Shown here piece by piece: positions 5,576 to 12,307 of a DNA stretch of 35,846 nt. A model generated the notes under the pieces. It saw only the letters and a list, made by a program, of their open reading frames with translations. It was not told the origin of the DNA and ran no database searches. The stretch covers positions 1 through 35,846 of the forward strand of contig NZ_LWBS01000434.1 of the NCBI RefSeq assembly GCF_001652265.1, in the 5' to 3' direction. The stretch comes from Rhizobium leguminosarum (GTDB lineage Bacteria > Pseudomonadota > Alphaproteobacteria > Rhizobiales > Rhizobiaceae). A program made the translations under genes and the position numbers. The first letter of the stretch is position 1. The number at the start of each line of letters is the position of its first letter.

Positions 5576-8293
5576 ATGGGAAGCGTCGCGAACGGCTGGC
5601 CGAGAGGCGGCGGCGAAATCGGCGAATTGTTACGGCATCCGGCTTTCCACGCCGTCGGTCTCGGTCCGGTCGAAAGCTGGCCTGCGTCTCTCAAGCATAT
5701 CGCCGAAATGGTGTTGAATTCCCGCCAGCCCAAATTCGTCGCCTGGGGTCCGGATCTCGCTTTTCTCTACAATGACGCCTATGTGCCTGTTTTCCCGGAG
5801 CGACATCCGGATGCGCTCGGACGGCCTTTCCGCGAGGTCTGGGCGGATATTTGGGAACAGTTCTCGCCGATCATCGCCAGCACTCTGGAAGGCGGTTCGC
5901 AGCTCTTCAAGGAGCTGCTCATCCCGATGCGCCGCGACGGCCGCACCGAGGATACGTGGTTCACCTTCTCCTACACCCCATTGCGCGACGATGACGGCAG
6001 GATCGTCGGCATTCTCTGCGCAACCCTTGACGTCACCGACCAGGTGTCGGCCAAGCGCGGCGAACAGATCGCGCTGGAAGAGCTGCGTGCAAAATCGGAG
6101 GCGCTTGCAGTCGTCAACCAGGCGGGTGCCGCGATCACCGCCGAGCCCAATGTCGAACGCCTCACCCAGATTGTCGTCGATGCCGGCGTGACGCTGATCG
6201 GCGCGGAATTCGGCGCCTTCTTCTACAATGTCGATGACGGTGAGCGCGGCAGCTACATGCTCTACGCGCTCTCCGGCGTCGATCGGAAGAACTTCGAGAA
6301 ATTCCCGATGCCACGCAATACCAAGGTGTTCGCGCCGACTTTCAACGGCGAAGGCATCGTGCGCTCCGACGACATCCTGCTCGACCCGCGCTACGGGCAG
6401 AATGCGCCGCATGCAGGCATGCCGAAGGGGCATCTGCCGGTCAGGAGCTATCTTGCCGTGCCGGTGAAATCACGCGACGGCAGCGTCATCGGCGGTTTGT
6501 TCTTTGGTCACGGCCAACCCGGCCGTTTTTCCCAAGCGGCCGAGGCGAGCCTCGTCAGCCTCGCCGGCCAATCGGCCGTCGCGATCGACAATATCCGGCT
6601 CTTCCGTGCCGCCAAAGTCGAAATCGACCAGCGCCGCGATATGGAAGATCAGCTGCGGAAACTCAATGAAATGCTCGAGGTCCGCGTCGCGGCTGAGATT
6701 GCCGAGCGCCAGCAAGCCGAAGCAGCACTCCAGCAATCGCAGAAGATGGAATCGATCGGCAAGCTTACCGGCGGCGTCGCCCATGATTTCAACAATCTGC
6801 TGCAAGTGATCTCCGGCAACCTGCAGCTTCTCGGCAAGGACGTGGCTGATAACGGCCGGGCCAAGGAACGCATTTCCAACGCGCTTGCCGCCGTCGGTCG
6901 CGGCTCGCGGCTGGCAAGCCAGTTGCTCGCCTTCGGCCGCCGCCAACCGCTGGAACCGAAGGTCGTCAATATCGGCCGCCTCGTCACCGGCATGGACGAC
7001 ATGCTGCGCCGCGCGCTCGGCGAAGAGATCGAAGTCGAGACCATGGTCTCCGGTGGCCTCTGGAACAGCTTTGCCGATCCGACCCAGATCGAGAACGCCC
7101 TGCTCAACCTTGCGATCAACTCCCGGGACGCGATGGATGGCGCCGGCAAGTTGACAGTCGAGGTCGGCAACGCCTTCCTCGACGATTCCTACAGCCGCGC
7201 CCATCCTGAAGTCACCGCCGGCCAATATGTCGTGCTGGCGGTCATCGATACCGGCTCCGGCATGATGCAGGAGGTAATAGAACAGGCATTCGAGCCCTTC
7301 TTCTCAACGAAACCGGAAGGCAAGGGTACCGGACTTGGCCTGTCGATGGTCTATGGCTTCGTCAAGCAGTCCGGCGGCCATGTGAAGATCTACAGTGAGA
7401 TCGGCGAAGGCACGACTGTCAAGCTCTACCTGCCCCGCTCGTTCCAAAGCGAGGATGGCATCACCAATGTCGACAGCGTGCCGGCAACCGGGGGCACGGA
7501 AACCATCCTTGTCGCCGAGGATGACGAGGGTGTGCGCACGACTGTCGTTGAGATGCTGACGGATCTCGGCTATTACGTGCTGAAATCCAAGGATGCGCAA
7601 AGCGCGCTCACCGTTATCGAAAGCGGCGCCCATATCGATCTGCTCTTTACCGATGTCATCATGCCCGGCCCGTTGAGGAGCCCGGAGCTTGCGCGCATGG
7701 CGCGCGAGCGCCTGCCTGATATCGCCGTACTCTACACATCGGGCTATACCGAAAATTCGATCGTCCATGGCGGCAGGCTCGATCCCGGCCTCGAACTGCT
7801 CTCCAAGCCCTATACACGCGAGGAGCTCGCCCGCAAGATCAGCCACGTGCTTGCCAATCGGAGCCAACGCCGCCAAGGGGCAAGCAATGCCGCAGCACCG
7901 GTTCCCAAACAGCCCGATATCGCCGGTGAAAAGCTGAAGTTGCTGCTCGTGGAAGATGACGCCTTCATCCGCATGGATACTGCCGAGATTCTGCAGGATC
8001 TCGGCTATGACGTCATCGAGGCTGATAGCGGCGAGCGGGGCGTGGAAATCCTCGGACACACCATCATCGACATCATCGTCGCCGATGTCGGCTTGCCCGG
8101 CATGTCGGGTCCGGCCCTTGCCGCCAAGGCGCGGGAGGCCTTTCCGTCGGTCGGCCTGGTCTTTGCCACCGGCAACAGCAGCCTGCCGGATGCAAACCGT
8201 TTCCCCGGCTCGGTGCTGCTGTCAAAACCTTTCAGCAGCACGGCGCTCGACCAGGCGGTCAAGACCGCCGTCCAGCAGCGACCTGTCGGCTAG
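5576..8293 (+). CDS. Hybrid sensor histidine kinase (PAS-GAF-HisKA-HATPase-REC-REC)
   Basis: 905 residues, no membrane segment, so a cytoplasmic sensor. Order: PAS-like domain (about 35-155, with FVAWGPDLAFLYNDAY typical of rhizobial hybrid kinases), GAF domain (about 185-345), a coiled linker rich in Glu/Gln (about 345-395), HisKA with the phospho-acceptor His403 in GGVAHDFNN, HATPase (about 505-620; N-box NLAINSRDAMD, G-box GKGTGLGLS near 582-590), and two receivers with phospho-acceptors Asp693 (FTDVIMPG) and Asp837 (VADVGLPG). It is a HisKA-type kinase, not an HWE kinase of the PhyR/EcfG pathway. No output domain, so phosphate must pass to an unlinked partner. ATG 5576 is directly preceded by an in-frame TAA; only a weak AAGAAAG precedes it. 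The ligand is unknown. Confidence 0.92.
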   Translation: MGSVANGWPRGGGEIGELLRHPAFHAVGLGPVESWPASLKHIAEMVLNSRQPKFVAWGPDLAFLYNDAYVPVFPERHPDALGRPFREVWADIWEQFSPIIASTLEGGSQLFKELLIPMRRDGRTEDTWFTFSYTPLRDDDGRIVGILCATLDVTDQVSAKRGEQIALEELRAKSEALAVVNQAGAAITAEPNVERLTQIVVDAGVTLIGAEFGAFFYNVDDGERGSYMLYALSGVDRKNFEKFPMPRNTKVFAPTFNGEGIVRSDDILLDPRYGQNAPHAGMPKGHLPVRSYLAVPVKSRDGSVIGGLFFGHGQPGRFSQAAEASLVSLAGQSAVAIDNIRLFRAAKVEIDQRRDMEDQLRKLNEMLEVRVAAEIAERQQAEAALQQSQKMESIGKLTGGVAHDFNNLLQVISGNLQLLGKDVADNGRAKERISNALAAVGRGSRLASQLLAFGRRQPLEPKVVNIGRLVTGMDDMLRRALGEEIEVETMVSGGLWNSFADPTQIENALLNLAINSRDAMDGAGKLTVEVGNAFLDDSYSRAHPEVTAGQYVVLAVIDTGSGMMQEVIEQAFEPFFSTKPEGKGTGLGLSMVYGFVKQSGGHVKIYSEIGEGTTVKLYLPRSFQSEDGITNVDSVPATGGTETILVAEDDEGVRTTVVEMLTDLGYYVLKSKDAQSALTVIESGAHIDLLFTDVIMPGPLRSPELARMARERLPDIAVLYTSGYTENSIVHGGRLDPGLELLSKPYTREELARKISHVLANRSQRRQGASNAAAPVPKQPDIAGEKLKLLLVEDDAFIRMDTAEILQDLGYDVIEADSGERGVEILGHTIIDIIVADVGLPGMSGPALAAKAREAFPSVGLVFATGNSSLPDANRFPGSVLLSKPFSSTALDQAVKTAVQQRPVG

Positions 8294-8450
8294 AGCGCTG
8301 CGCGTTTTTTCAGACGCGCCAAGGACGCTCTATCACTTTGAATCTGCCCATAACGCGCAAAACTGTGCAGCGGTTTTGCGCTAACGACATGCGTAAAAAC
8401 AAAGAGCTAAAGCGCAAAGAGCCAATCTAAAAGATTGCGACGCGCTTTAG
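8294..8450. repeat. Rhizobial intergenic mosaic-type palindromic repeat (RIME-like)
   Basis: About 155 bases of nested palindromes typical of repeats scattered between genes in Rhizobium: AGAGCG...CGCTCT around 8294-8332, ACGCGCAAAAC / GTTTTGCGCT flanking a TGTGCAGCG core (about 8352-8384), CAATCT-AAA-AGATTG (about 8423-8437), and AAAGCGC...GCGCTTT closing it (8409-8448). It lies between the convergent ends of the histidine kinase gene and the next minus-strand gene, whose TAA stop is inside its right edge. It probably also serves as a transcription end for both. Confidence 0.75.
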
Positions 8451-8840
8451 AGCCTTTCCGTCCTTCGTGAATCAGCGCCGTCGAATTCGGGATATTTGCG
8501 CACCAGATCCACTTCACTGGTGCAGCTATCGTCGCGCGCCGTCAGTTCGATCGAGATCGTGTCGGCAGCATCGAGACGGCCATCGTAATGATTGCCATCG
8601 TCGTGACGACTGTCATCGTGGGGATAGATGGGAATGCGCGCGCCGCTCTGGCTGACCAGCACCGCATCCCGCTCGAAACCCCTTTGCAGCAGCCAGTCGC
8701 GCGGCGCCATCAGGCGGATGTCGACCTCGTAGGAACGCCCCTTCCGTTGCTTGAGGCTGACGGTATAGGTGACCGGCGATACCTGGCCGTTCACGTCGAT
8801 CGCGCCGTTTCCATCGGCTTTGACGATGTGTTTTTTCCAT
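8447..8840 (-). CDS. Conserved-looking small protein, probable frameshift near its start
   Basis: The clean open frame runs from GTG 8794 to TAA 8447 (115 residues, NGQVSPVTYTV...), but the same frame stays protein-like upstream (HIVKADGNGAID) as far as an A6 tract (complement of 8831-8836). An ATG at 8840 with GGAG ahead is one base out of frame. Losing one A would give MEKHIVKADGNGAID joined to the rest, about 130 residues. So this is either a single-base indel, a sequencing error, or slippage on A6; otherwise translation starts at GTG 8794. The protein has a His/Asp-rich stretch (HDDSRHDDGNHYDG) and a beta-rich look, with no membrane segment or family that I recognise. An EcfG-like promoter on this strand (8879-8904) supports the ATG at 8840. 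Confidence 0.6.
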
Positions 8841-8878
8841 GTTCTCGGCTCCGTCCTGTATCAGGCTTTCCCATCGGA

Positions 8879-8904
8879 AACCTGATAAAACCGGCTTTTG
8901 TTCC
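8879..8904 (-). promoter_or_regulatory. Divergent EcfG-like promoter, minus strand
   Basis: On the minus strand GGAAC (complement of 8900-8904), 17-base spacer, GGTT (complement of 8879-8882), about 40 bases ahead of the ATG at 8840. A strong imperfect hairpin (TATCAGG 8859-8865 / CCTGATA 8881-8887, with an inner TTTCC/GGAAA pairing) overlaps the -10 and the predicted start, so it could be an operator or a 5' mRNA hairpin. Confidence 0.5.
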
Positions 8905-8938
8905 GAATCCGGAGCCTGCAGACCATGACCGTATGACC

Positions 8939-8963
8939 GGAACTTTTGGCCTCCCTAGCGGTT
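8939..8963 (+). promoter_or_regulatory. EcfG/RpoE2-type promoter before the KGG-like gene
   Basis: GGAAC (8939-8943), 16-base spacer, GGTT (8960-8963), about 30 bases ahead of ATG 8995 and in opposite orientation to the EcfG-like promoter at 8879-8904. It probably drives the 8995, 9361 and 9658 genes together. Confidence 0.7.
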
Positions 8964-8994
8964 CAATTCTTTTGAAAAACCAGAGGAGGCAAAA

Positions 8995-9309
8995 ATGCCG
9001 AGAGGTGACAAGTCCGACTATACCGATAAGCAGAAACGCAAGGCCGAGCATATCGAGGAGGGCTACGAGGATCGCGGCGTCTCCGAGAAAGAAGCCGAAC
9101 GGCGTGCCTGGGCGACCGTCAACAAGGAAAGCGGCGGCGGCAACAAATCCGGTTCCGGCCGCGGCAAGAAGGACACGCATGAATCCTCCGAAAAGGGCGG
9201 TCGCATCGGCGGCGCGGCCTCCGCCGCACGCTCGAAAGAGGAACGCTCCGCTTCCGCGAAAAAGGCAGCTGCGACGCGCAAGCGCAATGAACACCACAAC
9301 CATCATTAA
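8995..9309 (+). CDS. Small basic stress protein (KGG-repeat-like / annotated 'plasmid stabilization' type)
   Basis: 104 residues, very hydrophilic, rich in Lys, Glu, Gly, Ser and Ala. The N-terminal part (3-50) carries the conserved YTDKQKRKAEHIEEGYEDRGVSEKEAERRAWATVNKESGGG block of a rhizobial family usually labelled plasmid stabilization protein. The C-terminal part (about 50-104) has GGRIGGAAS, like the KGG/Con-10 stress motif, and a basic tail ending in histidines. It is likely intrinsically disordered. AGGAGG six bases ahead of ATG 8995 is one of the best ribosome binding sites in the window, and the EcfG-like promoter lies just upstream. A role in desiccation or stationary-phase protection is inferred; the 'plasmid stabilization' label has no support here. 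Confidence 0.85.
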   Translation: MPRGDKSDYTDKQKRKAEHIEEGYEDRGVSEKEAERRAWATVNKESGGGNKSGSGRGKKDTHESSEKGGRIGGAASAARSKEERSASAKKAAATRKRNEHHNHH

Positions 9310-9360
9310 CTGGCAGGCGGTGGTTTGCCGCCGGCCGCATCCGGCGAAAGGATTTTCGAC

Positions 9361-9651
9361 ATGGCCAAATCGAAGAAGAAATGGTCGCAGGACGTCACCG
9401 AACACAGCGATGCGATGGACCTGAAGCAAGGCGTGTTCAAATCGGACGATCCGAAGAAGATTGCCCGATCCGTCAAGCATTCCGCCGAGGAGAGCGATCG
9501 CCGCAAGTCGAGCCCCTTTCGCGCCGCCATGTCGATGCTGACCTTCTACATCAACCGCGCCGGCGACCAGCTGACGAAAAAGCGGCGTGGCACCCTTGAA
9601 AAGGCCAAGGACGAACTGCGAAAAGACTTCGGTCGTCAACCGAAGGATTGA
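9361..9651 (+). CDS. DUF3175 family protein
   Basis: 96 residues from ATG 9361 (AAAGGA about eight bases ahead); the longer frame from 9325 lacks a ribosome binding site. Matches DUF3175 along its whole length: KKWSQDVTEHSDAMDLKQGVFKSDDPKKIARSVKHSAE, then SPFRAAMSMLTFYINRAGDQL and a basic C-terminus. The Lys/Arg-rich composition and the mainly helical look suggest nucleic-acid association, but function is unknown. It sits 51 bases after the KGG-like gene and six bases before the GST-like gene, so all three are probably one EcfG-driven transcript. Confidence 0.88.
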   Translation: MAKSKKKWSQDVTEHSDAMDLKQGVFKSDDPKKIARSVKHSAEESDRRKSSPFRAAMSMLTFYINRAGDQLTKKRRGTLEKAKDELRKDFGRQPKD

Positions 9652-9657
9652 GCAGCC

Positions 9658-10388
9658 ATGGCATACGAGCTTTATTATTGGGACGGCATTCAAGGCCGCG
9701 GCGAATTCGTGCGGTTGGCGCTGGAAGAAGCCGGCGCCGACTATGTCGACATCACCCGCCTGTCCGGCCGTGGGCGTGGTACCGGCGCCATGATCGACAT
9801 CATGGAGAGTGAAAGCGAACCGCACATTCCTTTCGCACCACCCTTCCTGAAGGACGGCGACCTCATCATCCGCATGTCGCCAACATATTATTTTACGTTG
9901 GTCCGAAGCTCGGCCTGGCGCCCGATGATGAAGGCCTTCGCCACGTCGTCAACGGCCTGCAGCTGACCGTCACCGATTTCGTCGCCGAAGTACACGATAC
10001 CCATCACCCGATCGACATGTCGCTCTACTACGAGGACCAGAAGCCAGAGGCAAAAGCCCGCTCTGGCGCTTTCCTCCGCGAACGCATTCCGAAATTCCTC
10101 GGCTATTTCGAGCGTGTGCTGCGACAGAACCCGAAAGGCCCCAACCATCTGGTCGGCGATGCGCTCACCTATGTCGACCTCTCGCTCTTCCAGGTGATCG
10201 AGGGCCTGACCTACGCCTTTCCGAAAGCCATGGTGAACCGGAAAGCGGAATACCCGGCGCTGCTGGCTCTGCATGATGCGGTGGCGAAACGTCCGAACAT
10301 TGCCCGCTATCTCGCCTCTCCCCGCCGCCTCGCCTTCAACGAGGAAGGGATTTTCAGGCACTATCCTGAGCTCGACAGTGCGGCCTGA
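9658..10388 (+). pseudogene. Glutathione S-transferase family gene with a -1 frameshift
   Basis: The GST reading frame begins at ATG 9658 (AYELYYWDGIQGRGEFVRLALEEAGADYVD: thioredoxin-like N-domain) and reads well to FLKDGDLII at about 9870. The family-like sequence then continues in another frame, HVANILFYVGPKLGLAPDDEG...LTVTDFVAEVHDTHHPIDMSLYYEDQKPEAK, to the end KFLGYFERVL...EEGIFRHYPELDSAA at 10388. One missing base at about 9870-9873 restores a single protein of about 243 residues, the normal length for this GST subgroup. As it stands translation would yield a 102-residue truncated N-domain. Either a recent loss of function or a sequence error; everything else in the gene is undamaged, so the lesion is recent if real. 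Convergent with the LigD-type gene, only 12 bases apart. Confidence 0.87.
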
Positions 10389-10400
10389 GGCAAGAGCCAT

Positions 10401-11279
10401 TCATTCCAGCGGCACGGCCGCATCGAAGAAATTTCCCCATGGGTCCGTCTGTCCGGTCTCCAATCGCCGCGGCACGTTGCCGAGCGTGAAAGCGGCGGGA
10501 CCGCTCACCTCGTTCAATTCTGACCAATCCAGCGGCATCGAAACCGGCGCACCCGATCGCGCCCGTGTCGAATAGGCCGCGACCGCCGTGTTGCCGCGGC
10601 CGTTGCGGAGATAATCGATGTAGATATGTCCACCGCGTTTTGCCTTCGTCGCGGTTGCCAGATATTTTTCCGGCGCGTCGGCCGACATGCTTTCGGCCAG
10701 TGAATGGGCGAAATCCTTCACCTCGGCCCAGCCGGCCTTCGGCGCAAGCGGCGTCACCACATGCAGCCCCTTGCCGCCTGACGTCTTGACGAAGGCGGCC
10801 AGCCCACGTGCTTCCAGCCGCGCCTTCAATTCAAGCGCTGCTGTTATGACAGCGCTCCAGGCCACGTCCTCCCCGGGATCGAGGTCCATGGTGATCATAT
10901 CGGGTCGTTCCCAATCGTCGGTCGTGACGCCCCAGGGATGAATTTCGAGCACGGCCGACTGCACCAGCGCAATGAGGCCGTTGAAATCGGCAATGCGCAG
11001 CAGCTTTTCGCCGTCCGGATCCTCTGGGTCGGCAATCTCCTCGATATGCGGATTCATGCCCTTCCAGGCATGTTTCTGGAAAAACCGCTGGTGGCTTTTT
11101 ATCCCGTCCGGCAGGCGCAGCAGTGCTAAGGGCCGGTTGACGACATAAGGCGCCATGAATGGCCAGACCGCGATGTAGTAATCCACGAGCGCCTGCTTGG
11201 TCACGCCTTCGTCCGGCCAGTAGAGCCGGTCGGGATGTGTCAGCGATACATCAGATGCCGGTGGGTGTCTGGGGCTCAT
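10401..11279 (-). CDS. Stand-alone LigD-type polymerase/primase domain protein
   Basis: 292 residues, essentially only the archaeo-eukaryotic primase-like polymerase domain of LigD, without ligase or 3'-phosphoesterase domains. Active-site residues are present: Asp132 and Asp134 in MDLDPGED, His173 in SGGKGLHVVTP and Asp222 in HIYIDYLRNGRG; QKHAWKGMNP near 68-77 is also a family signature. Such domains add ribo- or deoxyribonucleotides at DNA ends during Ku-dependent end joining. ATG 11279 overlaps the stop of the topoisomerase gene by four bases (ATGA), so translation is coupled. It is the last gene of the glgX operon with an EcfG-type promoter; in Sinorhizobium, end-joining genes have been tied to the RpoE2 stress response. 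Ku and the ligase partner must be elsewhere. Confidence 0.92.
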   Translation of the reverse strand: MSPRHPPASDVSLTHPDRLYWPDEGVTKQALVDYYIAVWPFMAPYVVNRPLALLRLPDGIKSHQRFFQKHAWKGMNPHIEEIADPEDPDGEKLLRIADFNGLIALVQSAVLEIHPWGVTTDDWERPDMITMDLDPGEDVAWSAVITAALELKARLEARGLAAFVKTSGGKGLHVVTPLAPKAGWAEVKDFAHSLAESMSADAPEKYLATATKAKRGGHIYIDYLRNGRGNTAVAAYSTRARSGAPVSMPLDWSELNEVSGPAAFTLGNVPRRLETGQTDPWGNFFDAAVPLE

Positions 11280-12292
11280 TCTTCGATCTCGCTTTTGAGG
11301 AAATCAAGTAGCCTGTTTTCCTCGGCCCGCAAGCCCCGCAATGGTTCGTTGCCGCTCTCGATCAGCGGATGATCGTTGCCGGCGAGCGCGATGATCGCGG
11401 GATGGATATAGCTCGAGCGCGAGATCGCAGGTGTGTTGTGCAGCGCCTCTGCCGCGGCCTCCGACATCTGCTTTACCGTCGGCCGGCCGCCGCCGACAAT
11501 CGCCTCGCGCGCCGCTCCAAAGGCCGCCAGCGAGCCTGCCCAGGTGCGAAAGGTCTTCGCCGAAATGGGAATCCCCGATATCTCGGCCAGATAGGCGTTC
11601 AACCGGCCGGAATCGATTGGCTTCAGCGCCCCGCTTTCATCCTTCCAGACGAAGAGTTGGCGCCCAGGCAAGTCTGCTATCTCCTCCAGGATCTTCTGCA
11701 GCCTGGGATGCTTGAGACTGCGCTGGACGCGCTTGCCGCCCTTGGCGCCCTTGGCGCGGAATTTCAGCTCTATCTGCCCGTCGACGATCTTCAGGTGGCG
11801 CTTCAGCAGCGTCGTTGCGCCATAGGTGCCGTTCTCCCTGACATAGGCCTGGTTGCCGACGCGTAAGTGCGCCTCGTCAAGCAGCGTCGTCAAAGCCGCA
11901 AGCACGCCGTTGACATCCTCCGCACCGGTGTCGAGATGTCGCAACACGGTACGGCGTATCCGAGGCAGCGCCCGGCCGAACTCGATCAGCTGATGGAATT
12001 TTCCCGCACTTCGGAAGGATTGCCATTCCTTGTGGTAGCGGTATTGCTTGCGCCCGCGCGCATCGAAGCCCGTCGCCTGCAGATGGCCGTTTTCGTAGAG
12101 GCAGATCCAGACATTCTCGTAGGCCGGCGGCAGGCCGAGCGCGGCGATGCGCGCCCGCTGCAACTCGTCGGCCAGCGTCGTGCCGTCGGGCATCACATAG
12201 CTGAAGCCCTTGCCTTTCCTTCGTCTGCGGATGCCTGGTTCAGTATCGCTGACATAGACGAGACCAAGGTCGGTGATGGCTTCGGCATTCAT
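11276..12292 (-). CDS. DNA topoisomerase IB (poxvirus/bacterial type)
   Basis: 338 residues, the normal size for bacterial type IB enzymes, which relax supercoils through a 3'-phosphotyrosyl intermediate without ATP. The N-domain contains PPAYENVWICLYENGHLQATGFDARGRKQYRYH, the family signature. Catalytic pieces: Arg in VRVGNQAYVRENGTYGATTL, Lys in the GAKGGKRVQR loop, Arg in AKTFRTWAGS and nucleophile Tyr295 in SRSSYIHP. ATG 12292 has only GAGA ahead. It starts 15 bases after the glgX stop and overlaps the LigD-type gene by ATGA, so it is the middle gene of a three-gene operon. Pairing with an end-joining polymerase and an EcfG-type promoter suggests genome upkeep during stress. Call is secure. 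Confidence 0.95.
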   Translation of the reverse strand: MNAEAITDLGLVYVSDTEPGIRRRRKGKGFSYVMPDGTTLADELQRARIAALGLPPAYENVWICLYENGHLQATGFDARGRKQYRYHKEWQSFRSAGKFHQLIEFGRALPRIRRTVLRHLDTGAEDVNGVLAALTTLLDEAHLRVGNQAYVRENGTYGATTLLKRHLKIVDGQIELKFRAKGAKGGKRVQRSLKHPRLQKILEEIADLPGRQLFVWKDESGALKPIDSGRLNAYLAEISGIPISAKTFRTWAGSLAAFGAAREAIVGGGRPTVKQMSEAAAEALHNTPAISRSSYIHPAIIALAGNDHPLIESGNEPLRGLRAEENRLLDFLKSEIEE

Positions 12293-12307
12293 GTTCTCTG
12301 CGACCCG

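Noticed and set aside
5576..8293. Histidine kinase as the missing PhyK-type kinase of the EcfG cascade
   Set aside because: Its phospho-acceptor region is HDFNN of HisKA type, not an HWE/HisKA_2 motif, and no phyR, nepR or ecfG gene is in the window.
9325..9360. Longer N-terminus of the DUF3175 protein
   Set aside because: The ATG at 9361 has an AAAGGA at good spacing and the family starts there; the extension has no ribosome binding site.
10017..10388. Separate small gene for the C-terminal GST part
   Set aside because: The sequence just upstream, in the same frame, is still GST-like (VANILFYVGPKLGLAP), and one added base joins it to the N-domain. It is half of one broken gene.
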